Source: JBBIII01 sp037446575
GTDB lineage: Bacteria; Bacteroidota; Ignavibacteria; UBA10030
Assembly (NCBI GenBank): GCA_037446575.1
Contig: JBBIII010000003.1
Location: 92,676 to 156,675 of the forward strand
Reading direction: 5' to 3'
Length of the DNA stretch: 64,000 nucleotides
Below are positions 36,940 to 45,099 of this stretch, one piece after another (positions within the stretch are counted from its first letter, which is position 1; each line of letters begins with the position of its first letter). A model generated the notes under the pieces. It saw only the letters and a program-made list of their open reading frames with translations, was not told where the DNA came from and did not search any database. Made by a program: the position numbers and the translations under genes.

Positions 36940-36962
36940 GTGTAAATGAAAACATATTATTT

Positions 36963-37034
36963 TGGGGTGTAGCCAAGTGGTAAGGCATCGGCCTTTGGAG
37001 CCGACATTCCCAGGTTCGAATCCTGGCACCCCAG
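36963..37034 (+). tRNA. tRNA-Gln (anticodon TTG)
   Basis: Acceptor TGGGGTG with CACCCCA (U1-A72, G73); anticodon stem TCGGC/GCCGA with loop CTTTGGA gives TTG (reads CAA). T arm CAGGTTCGAATCCTG. CCA is not encoded in full. It lies 58 bp before prs and may be processed from the same transcript. Confidence 0.95.
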
Positions 37035-37092
37035 CAATTGTCACTAAATAAAGCAAACAAAGTTATGCAAGTGATTATTTAAAGAAAAAAAA

Positions 37093-38049
37093 ATGAGTGA
37101 TCTAAAAATTTTTTCGGGTAGGTCGAATCGTCAATTAGCCGAGCGTATTAGCAATGAAGCAAAAATATCGCTCGGGCGAGCCAACATTCAGACTTTTAGC
37201 GATGGTGAAATATGGGTCAAATTTATTGAAAATATACGAGGCGATGATGTCTTCATTATTCAATCGACTCAACCGCCTGCAGAAAATTTAATGGAATTGT
37301 TGATAATGCTCGATGCGGCAAAGCGCGCATCAGCTAAAAGAGTAACTGCAGTAATTCCTTATTTCGGATATGCACGACAAGATCGAAAAGATCAGCCCAG
37401 AGTATCGATAACAGCGAAGCTTGTAGCTAATTTGATTACAGAAGCAGGCGCTGATCGAGTGATAACAATGGATTTGCATACTGCGCAAATTCAAGGGTTT
37501 TTTGATATTCCGATGGATCATTTATATTCGTCAAAAGTATTTATCGATTGTTTCAATAACATGGATATCTCAGATTTAGTTGTTGCATCGCCAGATGTGG
37601 GCAGTATTAAGATGGCTCGTTCTTACGCAAAACGTCTTGGATGCGATTTAATATTAATAGATAAACGGCGTCCGAAACAAAATGAAACTGAAATTATGAA
37701 TATAATAGGTAACGTCAGCGGAAAAAATGTATTAATAGTAGATGATCTAATTGATACAGCAGGTACTTTTGTCGGCGCTGCGCAAGCTTTACGAGATAAC
37801 GGAGCAAAAGAAATATTCGGGGCATGCACACACCCGATTTTATCTGGTTCCGCATATGAGAGAATCGAAAATTCTATTGTTAAAGAAATTGTGGTAACCG
37901 ATACGATCCCATTAAAAAAAGAATGTAAAAAAATTGAAATAAGAAGCACTGCAAAGATTTTTGCCGAAGCGATACATCGTACACATCGGAACGAATCCAT
38001 CAGCTCGCTTTTTGATATAGATAAAGATAAGATTAACGAGGAGATATAA
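37093..38049 (+). CDS. prs: Ribose-phosphate pyrophosphokinase
   Basis: Makes PRPP from ribose-5-phosphate and ATP. 318 residues, normal length. Signatures: LKIFSGRSNRQLAERI, FSDGEIWVKFIENIRGDDVFIIQST, PYFGYARQDRKDQPR (flexible loop), DLHTAQIQGFF, and the PRPP-binding VLIVDDLIDTAGT. First protein gene after tRNA-Gln, two bases before rplY. Confidence 0.97.
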   Translation: MSDLKIFSGRSNRQLAERISNEAKISLGRANIQTFSDGEIWVKFIENIRGDDVFIIQSTQPPAENLMELLIMLDAAKRASAKRVTAVIPYFGYARQDRKDQPRVSITAKLVANLITEAGADRVITMDLHTAQIQGFFDIPMDHLYSSKVFIDCFNNMDISDLVVASPDVGSIKMARSYAKRLGCDLILIDKRRPKQNETEIMNIIGNVSGKNVLIVDDLIDTAGTFVGAAQALRDNGAKEIFGACTHPILSGSAYERIENSIVKEIVVTDTIPLKKECKKIEIRSTAKIFAEAIHRTHRNESISSLFDIDKDKINEEI

Positions 38050-38050
38050 G

Positions 38051-38743
38051 ATGTCTGAAATAACTATTAACGCTGAAATTAGAAATGAAACTGGCAAACA
38101 AACAAAAGCCTTGCGCAGAAATGGTAAAGTGCCTGGAATATATTATGGGCATAAGCAAAAAAATATTATGATTTCTATGCCTGAGCTTTTACTAAAACCA
38201 TTATACACAACTTCAGCGGCTCACTTAATAAACTTAAAACTAAATGATGGCGCTTCATATATGTGTGTGCTTAGAGATGTGCAACTTGATCCGATTACAG
38301 AAAGTCCTGTTCACTTCGATTTGTACGGTCTGAACGAAAACGAAGTTTTAACAATTGACGTTCCTATAAAACTAATCGGCGGCACACCAAAAGGCGTCCG
38401 TGAAGGAGGAATTCTACAGCATGTACTTCATAAATTGAAGATTTCATGTTTGCCAAAGAACCTGCCGGACCATTTAGAAATTAATGTCGAGAATTTAGAA
38501 ATAAATCGCTCTATACACGTTAAAGATATAACTATTCCAGATGTAAAGATTTTAGAAAGTGAAACAAGCACAATTGTAGCTGTAATTCCACCTGTTGTTG
38601 TAAAAGAAGCTGAAGCCGCCGCCGCGGTTACGCCTACTGCGGAAACTCTTGCAGAGCCCGAAGTAATTTCTAAAGGTAAAAAAGCCGAAGAAGGCGCTGA
38701 AGAATCGGCAGAGACAAAGAAGACAGACGAAAAAAAGAAATAA
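38051..38743 (+). CDS. rplY: 50S ribosomal protein L25, general stress CTC type
   Basis: Binds 5S rRNA. 230 residues: N-terminal L25 domain (ITINAEIRNETGKQTKALRRNGKVPGIYYG) plus the beta-rich CTC/TL5 C-terminal domain (IGGTPKGVREGGILQHVL), then an Ala/Glu/Lys-rich disordered tail (AEAAAAVTPTAETLAEPE onward) about 45 residues long. It lies between prs and pth, the classic prs-rplY-pth order. Confidence 0.96.
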   Translation: MSEITINAEIRNETGKQTKALRRNGKVPGIYYGHKQKNIMISMPELLLKPLYTTSAAHLINLKLNDGASYMCVLRDVQLDPITESPVHFDLYGLNENEVLTIDVPIKLIGGTPKGVREGGILQHVLHKLKISCLPKNLPDHLEINVENLEINRSIHVKDITIPDVKILESETSTIVAVIPPVVVKEAEAAAAVTPTAETLAEPEVISKGKKAEEGAEESAETKKTDEKKK

Positions 38744-38766
38744 TAATAAACTTTGCTTAACATTTA

Positions 38767-39360
38767 ATGCATGTAATTGTTGGACTTGGAAATCCTGGAA
38801 ACTTATACAGAGATAATCGACATAATATAGGATTCCTTGTTCTTGATGAATTAGCAAATTATTTTAACATAGTTTTTAAACCTGGCAAAGGTAATTATTG
38901 GTTGACACACTGTTCTTTGAATGAAAATGAAGCGATACTTTTGAAACCTACAACTTATATAAATGAAAGCGGCATTGCTGTATTCGAATATATCGAACAA
39001 AACAATATTCCAATTGAAAAAATTCTTGTTGTTTGCGATGATTTTCAGTTACCCTTAGGAAAAATTCGGATTCGCCGCAACGGTTCTGATGGAGGCCACA
39101 ACGGTTTAGCTTCTATTATTTATCATTTACAAACAGAAGAAATTCCAAGGTTGCGCTGTGGAATAGCATCTCAGAAGATGCCGACAGAAAAAAGCCGGCT
39201 GAAGGATTTTGTTTTAGAAAATTTTGAAAATTTAGAAATACCGATGCTTAAGCGAATGATATTACGAGCAAGAGATGCCTGCATAACAAGTTTAAAAGAT
39301 GGTATTGAATCAGCAATGAATCGATTTAATACTGATCCTGAAGAAAATTTTATTAATTAA
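38767..39360 (+). CDS. pth: Peptidyl-tRNA hydrolase
   Basis: Recycles peptidyl-tRNA. 197 residues, usual length. GLGNPGNLYRDNRHNIGFLVLD holds the active-site Asn and His (His about residue 20), and DDFQLPLGKIRIRRNGSDGGHNGL holds the catalytic Asp and Asn. It is 23 bp after rplY and 57 bp before rpsF. Confidence 0.96.
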   Translation: MHVIVGLGNPGNLYRDNRHNIGFLVLDELANYFNIVFKPGKGNYWLTHCSLNENEAILLKPTTYINESGIAVFEYIEQNNIPIEKILVVCDDFQLPLGKIRIRRNGSDGGHNGLASIIYHLQTEEIPRLRCGIASQKMPTEKSRLKDFVLENFENLEIPMLKRMILRARDACITSLKDGIESAMNRFNTDPEENFIN

Positions 39361-39364
39361 CCCT

Positions 39365-39385
39365 GCCCGTTAATTTGAAACGGGC
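39365..39385 (+). promoter_or_regulatory. Hairpin in the pth-rpsF gap
   Basis: GCCCGTT, loop AATTTGA, AACGGGC, followed by CATTATTTAAC. It lacks a T-run, so it is not a proper terminator. It precedes rpsF and could be a leader that the S6:S18 complex binds, as in other bacteria, but I cannot see the defining consensus. Confidence 0.35.
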
Positions 39386-39417
39386 CATTATTTAACTAAA
39401 GTCCAAAGGGAAAATAT

Positions 39418-39858
39418 ATGTCAAAAAACCAAAAATTCTACGAGGTTACGTTTATAATAAATGCCAATTTAGAAGATACTCAAATCGACGCTATTATTGA
39501 AAAAGTGAAAGAAATCATCACAAAGAATAACGGCGAGATAAGTGAATTAACCAAATGGGGGCGCAAACGATTTGCTTATCCAATTAAAAAGAAAAATAAC
39601 GGTTTCTATGTTTTATGCTTGATAAAATGCTCAGGTGAACTTATTTCAAAATTAGAACGAGCATTTGTGCTGGAAGATAATATCATTCGGTTTTTAATGA
39701 TCGCATTGGATAAAAAATCTCTTCAAACACGTATTTCTGGCAATGATCTGCTAAAACAAACAGCCGCTCCAACAACAAGCGGTTCACCGTTATTAACAGA
39801 TATATCTGATAATGATTCTCTTGAACCAATCAAATCGCCAACTCAAAGTGAATTCTAA
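39418..39858 (+). CDS. rpsF: 30S ribosomal protein S6
   Basis: 146 residues. S6 fold recognised from YEVTFIINANLEDTQIDAIIEKVKEI, WGRKRFAYPIKKKNNGFYVL and a long C-terminal extension (about residues 105-146, Ser/Thr/Pro-rich) beyond the core of about 100. It is followed by rpsR with a 17-bp gap; ssb, often located between them, is absent here. Confidence 0.95.
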   Translation: MSKNQKFYEVTFIINANLEDTQIDAIIEKVKEIITKNNGEISELTKWGRKRFAYPIKKKNNGFYVLCLIKCSGELISKLERAFVLEDNIIRFLMIALDKKSLQTRISGNDLLKQTAAPTTSGSPLLTDISDNDSLEPIKSPTQSEF

Positions 39859-39876
39859 AAAGTGGAAGGAATAAAA

Positions 39877-40200
39877 ATGATACAGCAAAAAAAATATAAT
39901 CCAAAGTATAAACAAACAGGCAGTACAAATCGTAGAGATACATCTGGACCGGCTCAGCGTTCAGCAAACAAACAACAATTACAGCGTAAAAAACGTTCTT
40001 GCAGATTTTGTGATTCAAAAGAAATCTATATCGATTATAAAAATGAGAAACGGCTTCAACGTTGCGTATCTGAACAAGGTAGGATTATACCCCGCCGAAT
40101 AACAGGCACCTGCGCGCGTCATCAACGACAACTTGTTACTGCAATAAAAAGAGCGCGCCATTTGGCATTATTGTCGTTTGTGAACGACGCCGTGAGCTAA
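39877..40200 (+). CDS. rpsR: 30S ribosomal protein S18 (zinc-ribbon form)
   Basis: 107 residues from the ATG at 39877, which follows a GGAAGGA SD; a GTG at 39862 would add five residues and is rejected. The core has [47 protein letters not shown]. Four Cys (CxxC, C, C) suggest the zinc-binding form. N-terminal 35 residues are basic and longer than the E. coli protein's. Next gene rplI is 37 bp downstream. Confidence 0.96.
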   Translation: MIQQKKYNPKYKQTGSTNRRDTSGPAQRSANKQQLQRKKRSCRFCDSKEIYIDYKNEKRLQRCVSEQGRIIPRRITGTCARHQRQLVTAIKRARHLALLSFVNDAVS

Positions 40201-40237
40201 ACAAATTAGAATGTGATATTGAATAAAGGAAAAGCTT

Positions 40238-40681
40238 ATGAAATTAATTTTAAGGAAAGATTTTGAAAAACTTGGCAAGACGGGCGACATTGTTGCAGCA
40301 AAAGACGGATATGCTCGCAATTACCTTATTCCAAGAGGAATTGCTTATGAAGCAACTGAAGGATTCTTAAGACAACTTGAAGAAGAAAGAAAACAACATC
40401 AAAAACATTTGGAAAGAGAACGCAAACAAGCAGAAAAGCTTGCTGAGAAATTAGAAAAGACTTCTATAACAATAAAAATGAAAGTGGGCGAAGAAGATAA
40501 GCTTTTTGGTTCTGTTACATCACAAATGATTGCTGATTCGCTTGCTGAAAAGGAATTTACTATCGACAAAAGGCACATTGAATTAGAAGAACCATTAAAA
40601 ATGCTTGGTATTTATGATATTCCAATTAAACTGGCGGGGGGCATAACGGCTAAACTTAAAGTATGGATAGTTAGAGAATAA
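40238..40681 (+). CDS. rplI: 50S ribosomal protein L9
   Basis: 147 residues. N-terminal domain [32 protein letters not shown], long linker helix (about 45-75, charged), C-terminal domain ([40 protein letters not shown]). Full length. Last gene of the ribosomal group; terminator follows 19 bp later. Confidence 0.97.
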   Translation: MKLILRKDFEKLGKTGDIVAAKDGYARNYLIPRGIAYEATEGFLRQLEEERKQHQKHLERERKQAEKLAEKLEKTSITIKMKVGEEDKLFGSVTSQMIADSLAEKEFTIDKRHIELEEPLKMLGIYDIPIKLAGGITAKLKVWIVRE

Positions 40682-40700
40682 ACTCAAATCAATTAAAAAA

Positions 40701-40726
40701 GGCGACTAAAAGTCGCCTTTTTTTTC
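40701..40726 (+). terminator. Intrinsic terminator after rplI
   Basis: GGCGACT, loop AAA, AGTCGCC, then eight T. The homology of the korA remnant begins immediately after the T-run. Confidence 0.93.
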
Positions 40727-40876
40727 TCACAAACACCACTGCAATTTTAGGCAACGATTTAAGTACGCTCCCTGATTATCCGGCAGAAATCCGTGCGCCA
40801 CAAGGCACGACATCGGGTGTAAGCGGATTTCAAATTCATTTTGGAAGCACAGAAATCAATACGCCTTGCGATAGGG
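40723..40876 (+). pseudogene. korA: korA fragment (2-oxoglutarate:ferredoxin oxidoreductase alpha)
   Basis: An open stretch of about 50 codons reads [18 protein letters not shown] then [20 protein letters not shown] and ends in a degraded TPCD. This is the well-conserved text of the N-terminal gamma domain of KorA (LGNDLxTLPDxPAEIRAPxGT). The first about 25 residues of KorA and everything after the TPGD position are missing; no start codon is available. It directly follows the rplI terminator and runs into a korB fragment in another frame. KorAB enzymes work in the reductive/oxidative TCA cycle. Confidence 0.85.
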
Positions 40877-40877
40877 A

Positions 40878-41309
40878 GTTTCGTTTGTGGAAATTTACCA
40901 AAACTGCAATGTTTTCAACGATGGGGCTTTTTCTCAGTTTACAGAAAAAGAAATAAAAGACAACAACTTAATTTTTATTGAACACGGAAAACCATTAATC
41001 TTCGGAAAAGAAAAAGATAAAGGGATTAAACTAAACGGTTTTACTCCAGAAATTGTTTTCTTAAAAGATGGAAAATATTCGGTGAATGATCTTCTTGTGC
41101 ATGACAAGACAGACACTACTCTATCGTTTATACTTTCTGATATGACATACAATTCTCGCCATCCACGCCCTGTTGGAGTTTTTTTGGCGATCTCTAAACC
41201 GACGTACGAAGAAGAAATGAAGCATCAGATTAATTTTTCTATTGAAAAAAGAGGAAAGGGAGACGTGCAAAAACTTTTTAATTCTGGTGATACTTGGACA
41301 ATTCAATAA
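40878..41309 (+). pseudogene. korB: korB 3' fragment (2-oxoglutarate:ferredoxin oxidoreductase beta)
   Basis: An uninterrupted 140-codon frame (GTG at 40887) matches the C-terminal part of Kor[71 protein letters not shown] and the end LFNSGDTWTIQ. It lacks the first about 200 residues, including the thiamine-diphosphate-binding part and the iron-sulfur cysteines, so the fragment cannot be an active subunit. Codons are clean and the stop is natural. It joins the korA fragment across about 5 bases, as expected from an internal deletion of a korAB operon. Confidence 0.85.
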
Positions 41310-41333
41310 TTATTTAATATCTTGGATTAAGCG

Positions 41334-41366
41334 GGTGTGATAGAAAAATAAATCGCGCCTTTTTTT
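41334..41366 (+). terminator. Terminator of the former korAB operon
   Basis: GGTGTGAT (41334-41341), 10-nt A-rich loop, ATCGCGCC (41352-41359) with two G-U pairs, then seven T. It sits 25 bp after the korB fragment stop. Confidence 0.75.
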
Positions 41367-41391
41367 ATATAACAAAGTTTAAAGGTATAAA

Positions 41392-42378
41392 TTGGCGCTC
41401 CAATTCGAGACATTTAAAACCGTAATTGAAGCAAATCTGCGTTTTATTCTCACAACACATATCAGTCCCGATGGCGATGGTTTAGGCGCAGAAGTTGCTT
41501 TTGCGCATTATTTAAACAAAATCGGAAAGCAAGTAATAATACTAAATAACGATCCAACTCCTTCCAATTATCAATTCTTAAATGACATCTATCCTATCAA
41601 TCAATTTGATTTTTCAGAGCACGCATCCTTAATTGAAGATGCAGAAGTTATAGTTGTTTTAGATGCAAACAGTTTGCAAAGATTAGGATTTATGAAAGCT
41701 TCAATCTTTGCAAGTCAAGCTGTTAAAGTATGTATAGATCATCATCCGGAGCCGGAACAATTTGCAGATATCAATATGATAGATGAAACCACAACGGCAA
41801 CTGCTGAAATTTTATATCATCTAATAAATTATCTTTCGGGACGCGTAATAGATAAGGAAATTGCAATTGCTTTATATACGGCAATAATGACAGATACGGG
41901 CTCATTTCGTTATCCAAAAACTGACCCTGAGGCACATAAAATTACGGCTCATTTAATTCAAATGGGCGCCGACCCTGTGACAATTTATGAGCAGGTCTAC
42001 GAGCAAGGAAATATAAATCGCCTGCAACTACTGGGCTTAGCCCTTTCGCATATTAAACTTGTTTATGATGGAAAGCTTTCTTATATGACGATAACGAAAG
42101 AAATGTTTTTAAATACTGAAACTACCGATGCAGATACCGAGAATTTCGTTACATATACTCTTTCTATTAGCGGTGTTCAGATTGGGATAATGTTCACCGA
42201 ATTAGATGGTTTAATAAAAATAAATTTACGTTCTAAAGGAGATATTTGGGTAAATGAACTTGCTAAAGAATTTGGGGGGAATGGCCATAAAAATGCCGCT
42301 GGCATTAGACTCCCTCACGCTAAATTAAGTGAGACGATAGAGCAAATTCTTGAGCATGCAAGCGCTTATATTACTTAG
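41392..42378 (+). CDS. nrnA: DHH-family phosphoesterase (NrnA-like nano-RNase/pAp phosphatase)
   Basis: 328 residues. Degrades short oligoribonucleotides or pAp in the NrnA family. Motifs: HISPDGDGLGAEVAF (HxPDxDxxG type, His and Asp ligands), VVLDANSLQRLGF, VCIDHHPEP (DHH), ALYTAIMTDTGSFRYP, and the DHHA1 motif GGNGHKNAAGIRLP. All metal-ligand residues are present. TTG start with AAAGG SD. It is separated from the kor remnant by a terminator and from the pilin-like cassette by a bidirectional terminator. Confidence 0.92.
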   Translation: MALQFETFKTVIEANLRFILTTHISPDGDGLGAEVAFAHYLNKIGKQVIILNNDPTPSNYQFLNDIYPINQFDFSEHASLIEDAEVIVVLDANSLQRLGFMKASIFASQAVKVCIDHHPEPEQFADINMIDETTTATAEILYHLINYLSGRVIDKEIAIALYTAIMTDTGSFRYPKTDPEAHKITAHLIQMGADPVTIYEQVYEQGNINRLQLLGLALSHIKLVYDGKLSYMTITKEMFLNTETTDADTENFVTYTLSISGVQIGIMFTELDGLIKINLRSKGDIWVNELAKEFGGNGHKNAAGIRLPHAKLSETIEQILEHASAYIT

Positions 42379-42400
42379 AATAAGACTAAATCTGCAAAAA

Positions 42401-42426
42401 AAAAGCCCCGCTATCGCAAGGCTTTT
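42401..42426. terminator. Bidirectional terminator between convergent genes
   Basis: AAAAGCC (42401-42407), 12-nt loop CCGCTATCGCAA, GGCTTTT (42420-42426). T-runs follow on both strands (TTTTT on plus; a run of nine T on minus). It serves the DHH gene on plus and the pilin-like cassette on minus. Confidence 0.85.
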
Positions 42427-42450
42427 TATTAACGGACATTTTACATTTAT

Positions 42451-43497
42451 CTATTCATACCAATCGAGTATTCTATAAAAACTAAGATTTGGTACTCTAC
42501 GCGCTTTTTGTATAGCGGCGCTACTATATTTGATATCTGCTTCACCATTTATTTTCACATCTACAGTATTATTTATATTTCCAGCTATTATAAGTCCCCC
42601 AATAATATTAGCTTGCCCCGTTGTTTGAAAATCTAATTTTGTATCAACACCATATACTATTACTAGTCCACGCCAATCGAATTGTCCTGTAAACTTTACT
42701 GTGCCTCCGCCATAAATTACTAATATGCCATAACCTGTAACTTTTGGCATATTTACTCCATACGTTGTGTCACCCATAGGATTACAAGTAACAATAGTCG
42801 GTTCAGTTGCAGTACCAAATGTAATGTTATTAGGGGGTTGATTATTTTTATCGTAAGAAAATGAAGCCGCTTTTATATATTCATTTAGATAATCTTGAGG
42901 ATCTTCTTGATTCGGATTTATTTTAATTATAGGATTACCCTCGATTCCGCTTAGACTATTTCTTTGATTAGCAATTTTTATTGAATCATTAGTATTCTTG
43001 ACTGTAAAGCCGGGGACATCGCCGCTGCCGACCCGTGTAGAACCATCTTCTGTATAATTACGCCCATCAACTTTTAGTTTTTTATTGCCCGGTTGAAAAT
43101 CTCCAATATTTGTATTAATTCCCACTGCTCCTGCCGCTTCTGGTATTGGTCTTGGCGTCCACAATAATTTTACGTTCATCGTATAAGTAGTATCCTGATA
43201 TCTACCCCTTGAAATAATAGTTAACGTGTCAGCCACGCTTGATGTATCAACGCGGTAACTTCCATCGTTAAAATTGCATACTAATGCATTGTAACTAGGA
43301 TTGCGTACAATACCATCACTTGCAATAAATCTGAGTACTCTATTTATACCCATTCGTGCAAGATTTCTTGCGTTAGAATATTGAAAATAAGTTGAATGTG
43401 TTTCTACCAACAAATTAGAATATGTATGTATGCTATTGCCTATATAACCGAATGCAACAGCCAAAGCTAAAACAAGCAACAACGCTGAACGTCCCAT
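42451..43497 (-). CDS. PilX-like pilus/secretion-associated protein, cassette 2
   Basis: 348 residues. Starts MGRSALLLVLALAVAFGYIG, a hydrophobic segment right after Met, then FQYSNARNLARMGINRVLRF (PilX-style 'NLAxxGIN' helix) and a long beta-rich exported region (VTGYGILVIYGGGTVKFTG; PEAAGAVGINTN). The C-terminus ends FYRILDWYE, matched by FRILSWY in its paralogue at 45100. No family name is certain. It is the last gene of cassette 2 and ends 25 bp before the bidirectional terminator. Confidence 0.75.
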   Translation of the reverse strand: MGRSALLLVLALAVAFGYIGNSIHTYSNLLVETHSTYFQYSNARNLARMGINRVLRFIASDGIVRNPSYNALVCNFNDGSYRVDTSSVADTLTIISRGRYQDTTYTMNVKLLWTPRPIPEAAGAVGINTNIGDFQPGNKKLKVDGRNYTEDGSTRVGSGDVPGFTVKNTNDSIKIANQRNSLSGIEGNPIIKINPNQEDPQDYLNEYIKAASFSYDKNNQPPNNITFGTATEPTIVTCNPMGDTTYGVNMPKVTGYGILVIYGGGTVKFTGQFDWRGLVIVYGVDTKLDFQTTGQANIIGGLIIAGNINNTVDVKINGEADIKYSSAAIQKARRVPNLSFYRILDWYE

Positions 43498-43508
43498 AAT
43501 AATACCTT

Positions 43509-44099
43509 TTAATTAGTACGCCATAAATTTCGTGGAATTAATAATTTTTGCCAACCGATTGCAGAATACGTCGTGTCAATTAATGAAATTACCGGCTCTG
43601 GCCCCATAGTGCTAAATCTTACAAAAACAGACCTTATTTTATCTAATGAATCGTCAGGCGTCAGTATCTCTGCATTATTAATGTTATAATATTGCATTCT
43701 AAAGGATGTTAATCCGTAATTTAATCTTTGTGGAGGGTCATTATCATATCTTCTATAAATTGGAAAATCATTTGGATTCGGAGTATTAACAGATTCTATT
43801 GCTCTACCGATATAGTATCTCACTACGGGAGTATCTATTTTATTGTTATTAATATACCCTACTCTAAATCGGATACTATCCTTGTCAGCAAAGAAAATCG
43901 TTTGCCCACGCACTCTATAGCCCATTTTCAAAAAATCATTTTCGATCTGTCGAGCGAGTTCCACTGCATTGCGCTGAGTTATTACTGTGTAAGTATTCTG
44001 GTATTGTGTACTGCTCATTGTAACATGCACGCGTGCAATTGTTAATGCAAGAATCCCAAAAATAATTCCTGCCATGATATAATCAAAAATTACATTCAT
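43509..44099 (-). CDS. PilW-like pilin-related protein, cassette 2
   Basis: 196 residues. N-terminal hydrophobic helix (MNVIFDYIMAGIIFGILALTI), then NAVELARQIENDFLKMGYR, the helix and 'DlrrxGY' pattern of PilW/GspJ-like minor pilins. The text YYIGRAIESVNTPNPNDF and LNYGLTSFRMQYYN is shared with the cassette 1 paralogue (46410). It lacks a classic prepilin cleavage site (no G-F-x-x-x-E). Downstream gene starts 11 bp later. Confidence 0.7.
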   Translation of the reverse strand: MNVIFDYIMAGIIFGILALTIARVHVTMSSTQYQNTYTVITQRNAVELARQIENDFLKMGYRVRGQTIFFADKDSIRFRVGYINNNKIDTPVVRYYIGRAIESVNTPNPNDFPIYRRYDNDPPQRLNYGLTSFRMQYYNINNAEILTPDDSLDKIRSVFVRFSTMGPEPVISLIDTTYSAIGWQKLLIPRNLWRTN

Positions 44100-44107
44100 A
44101 CTAATCT

Positions 44108-44710
44108 CTAATAATATCTTCTATAGATAGCAATATCTGACAATTTATAGATTATTATCTCTCCTTGTAAATTTTTTGGCAAGCTGGGATTTTCGATGTG
44201 AACATCTATCCTTTTTTGAAAAGTTCGCGATGCAGATGTAGTATTCGGGTTTTCTTCTGCAATATAGGTAATTGTACATGAGACTTTAAACCATTCTAGT
44301 CGATCATCCCAAACCCATCGTTTGTACCACCTGTGGTAGTCATCAACATCATCGAATTTACGTTGAGATTGGAAAATATAAACGCGAGATGAGTCAATTA
44401 TGCCATTAGCTCCGCTAATTCCTGTAATTGTTTCATTTACACCATCCGCACCAAAAAATTGGGATAGCGTCATCCCGGACGCATTCATTACTCGTCTTGT
44501 AGTGCCATCTGGAAGCGGCGTAACATTTTCGTCAAAATATCTATTGATTATTTCATCCAACAGCGCTTGTCCGATAGAAAGGGCATTTAGGTTGGCTTCC
44601 ATCTCCAATCCCGTAGTCGCTGTGCCTATCATTGTTGCGTTAATTGCTAACGTAACTGTAGCAAGAAGCGCAAATGCCGCAATTACAAGCATTGTTTGAC
44701 CAGTATTCAT
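44108..44710 (-). CDS. PilV-like pilin-related protein, cassette 2
   Basis: 200 residues. Begins MNTGQTMLVIAAFALLATVT, identical in its first five residues to the cassette 1 paralogue, followed by a globular part with RKFDDVDDYHRWYKRWVWDDR and SASRTFQKRIDVHIENP. The 'FDDVDDYH' string is typical of MSHA/PilV-type minor pilins. No signal peptide with Ala-x-Ala site is seen; the N-terminal leader is at most four residues with Gly before the helix. First gene of cassette 2. Confidence 0.7.
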   Translation of the reverse strand: MNTGQTMLVIAAFALLATVTLAINATMIGTATTGLEMEANLNALSIGQALLDEIINRYFDENVTPLPDGTTRRVMNASGMTLSQFFGADGVNETITGISGANGIIDSSRVYIFQSQRKFDDVDDYHRWYKRWVWDDRLEWFKVSCTITYIAEENPNTTSASRTFQKRIDVHIENPSLPKNLQGEIIIYKLSDIAIYRRYY

Positions 44711-45099
44711 ATATTTTCTTTATGCCTAAATTCTATATACTAGTGTAAAAATATTCAAAATAATAAACTCGCAACAATCAAACTTTTTATATTACACTAA
44801 AACATTGAGGAATTGCATAAATCATTCCACAAATATATTTGAATATTAAACTTGATTAAACTTGATTTTCCTTATTTTATAATTAGTACACTAGAAAATT
44901 CTACAAAACTCGGAGTGTCAGTTGCTTCTGAAATATTAAACAATGGAAACCACAGATTTTAGCTCTCGGCTAAAAATTAAAACATCATCCGTGGTATGTG
45001 TCTGCGGATATTTATCCGATTTTTAAGAAGTCTCTTTTAGCTGATTTCGTGAGTTCCTTAACCACCTCAGTTTATATACTGGTTTATTTTTTTAAATTT
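44711..45099. other. Intergenic region between the two pilin-like cassettes, hairpins and a relict frame
   Basis: 389 bp without a gene. It has a 7-bp hairpin TTTTAGC-TCTCG-GCTAAAA (44957-44975) and a CGGATA-TT-TATCCG (45005-45018), neither followed by a long T-run. On the minus strand a frame at about 44952-44872 reads FNISEATDTPSFVEF and reaches a stop; a similar frame lies in the lipA-lipB gap (55143-55072: FNISDEAGTSEIM). I infer decayed or degenerate repeat copies. A promoter for cassette 2 is not clear. Confidence 0.4.

Noticed and set aside
40887..41309. Considered as a novel 140-residue gene
   Set aside because: The text is the C-terminal part of KorB and is preceded by korA text in another frame; it is a remnant.
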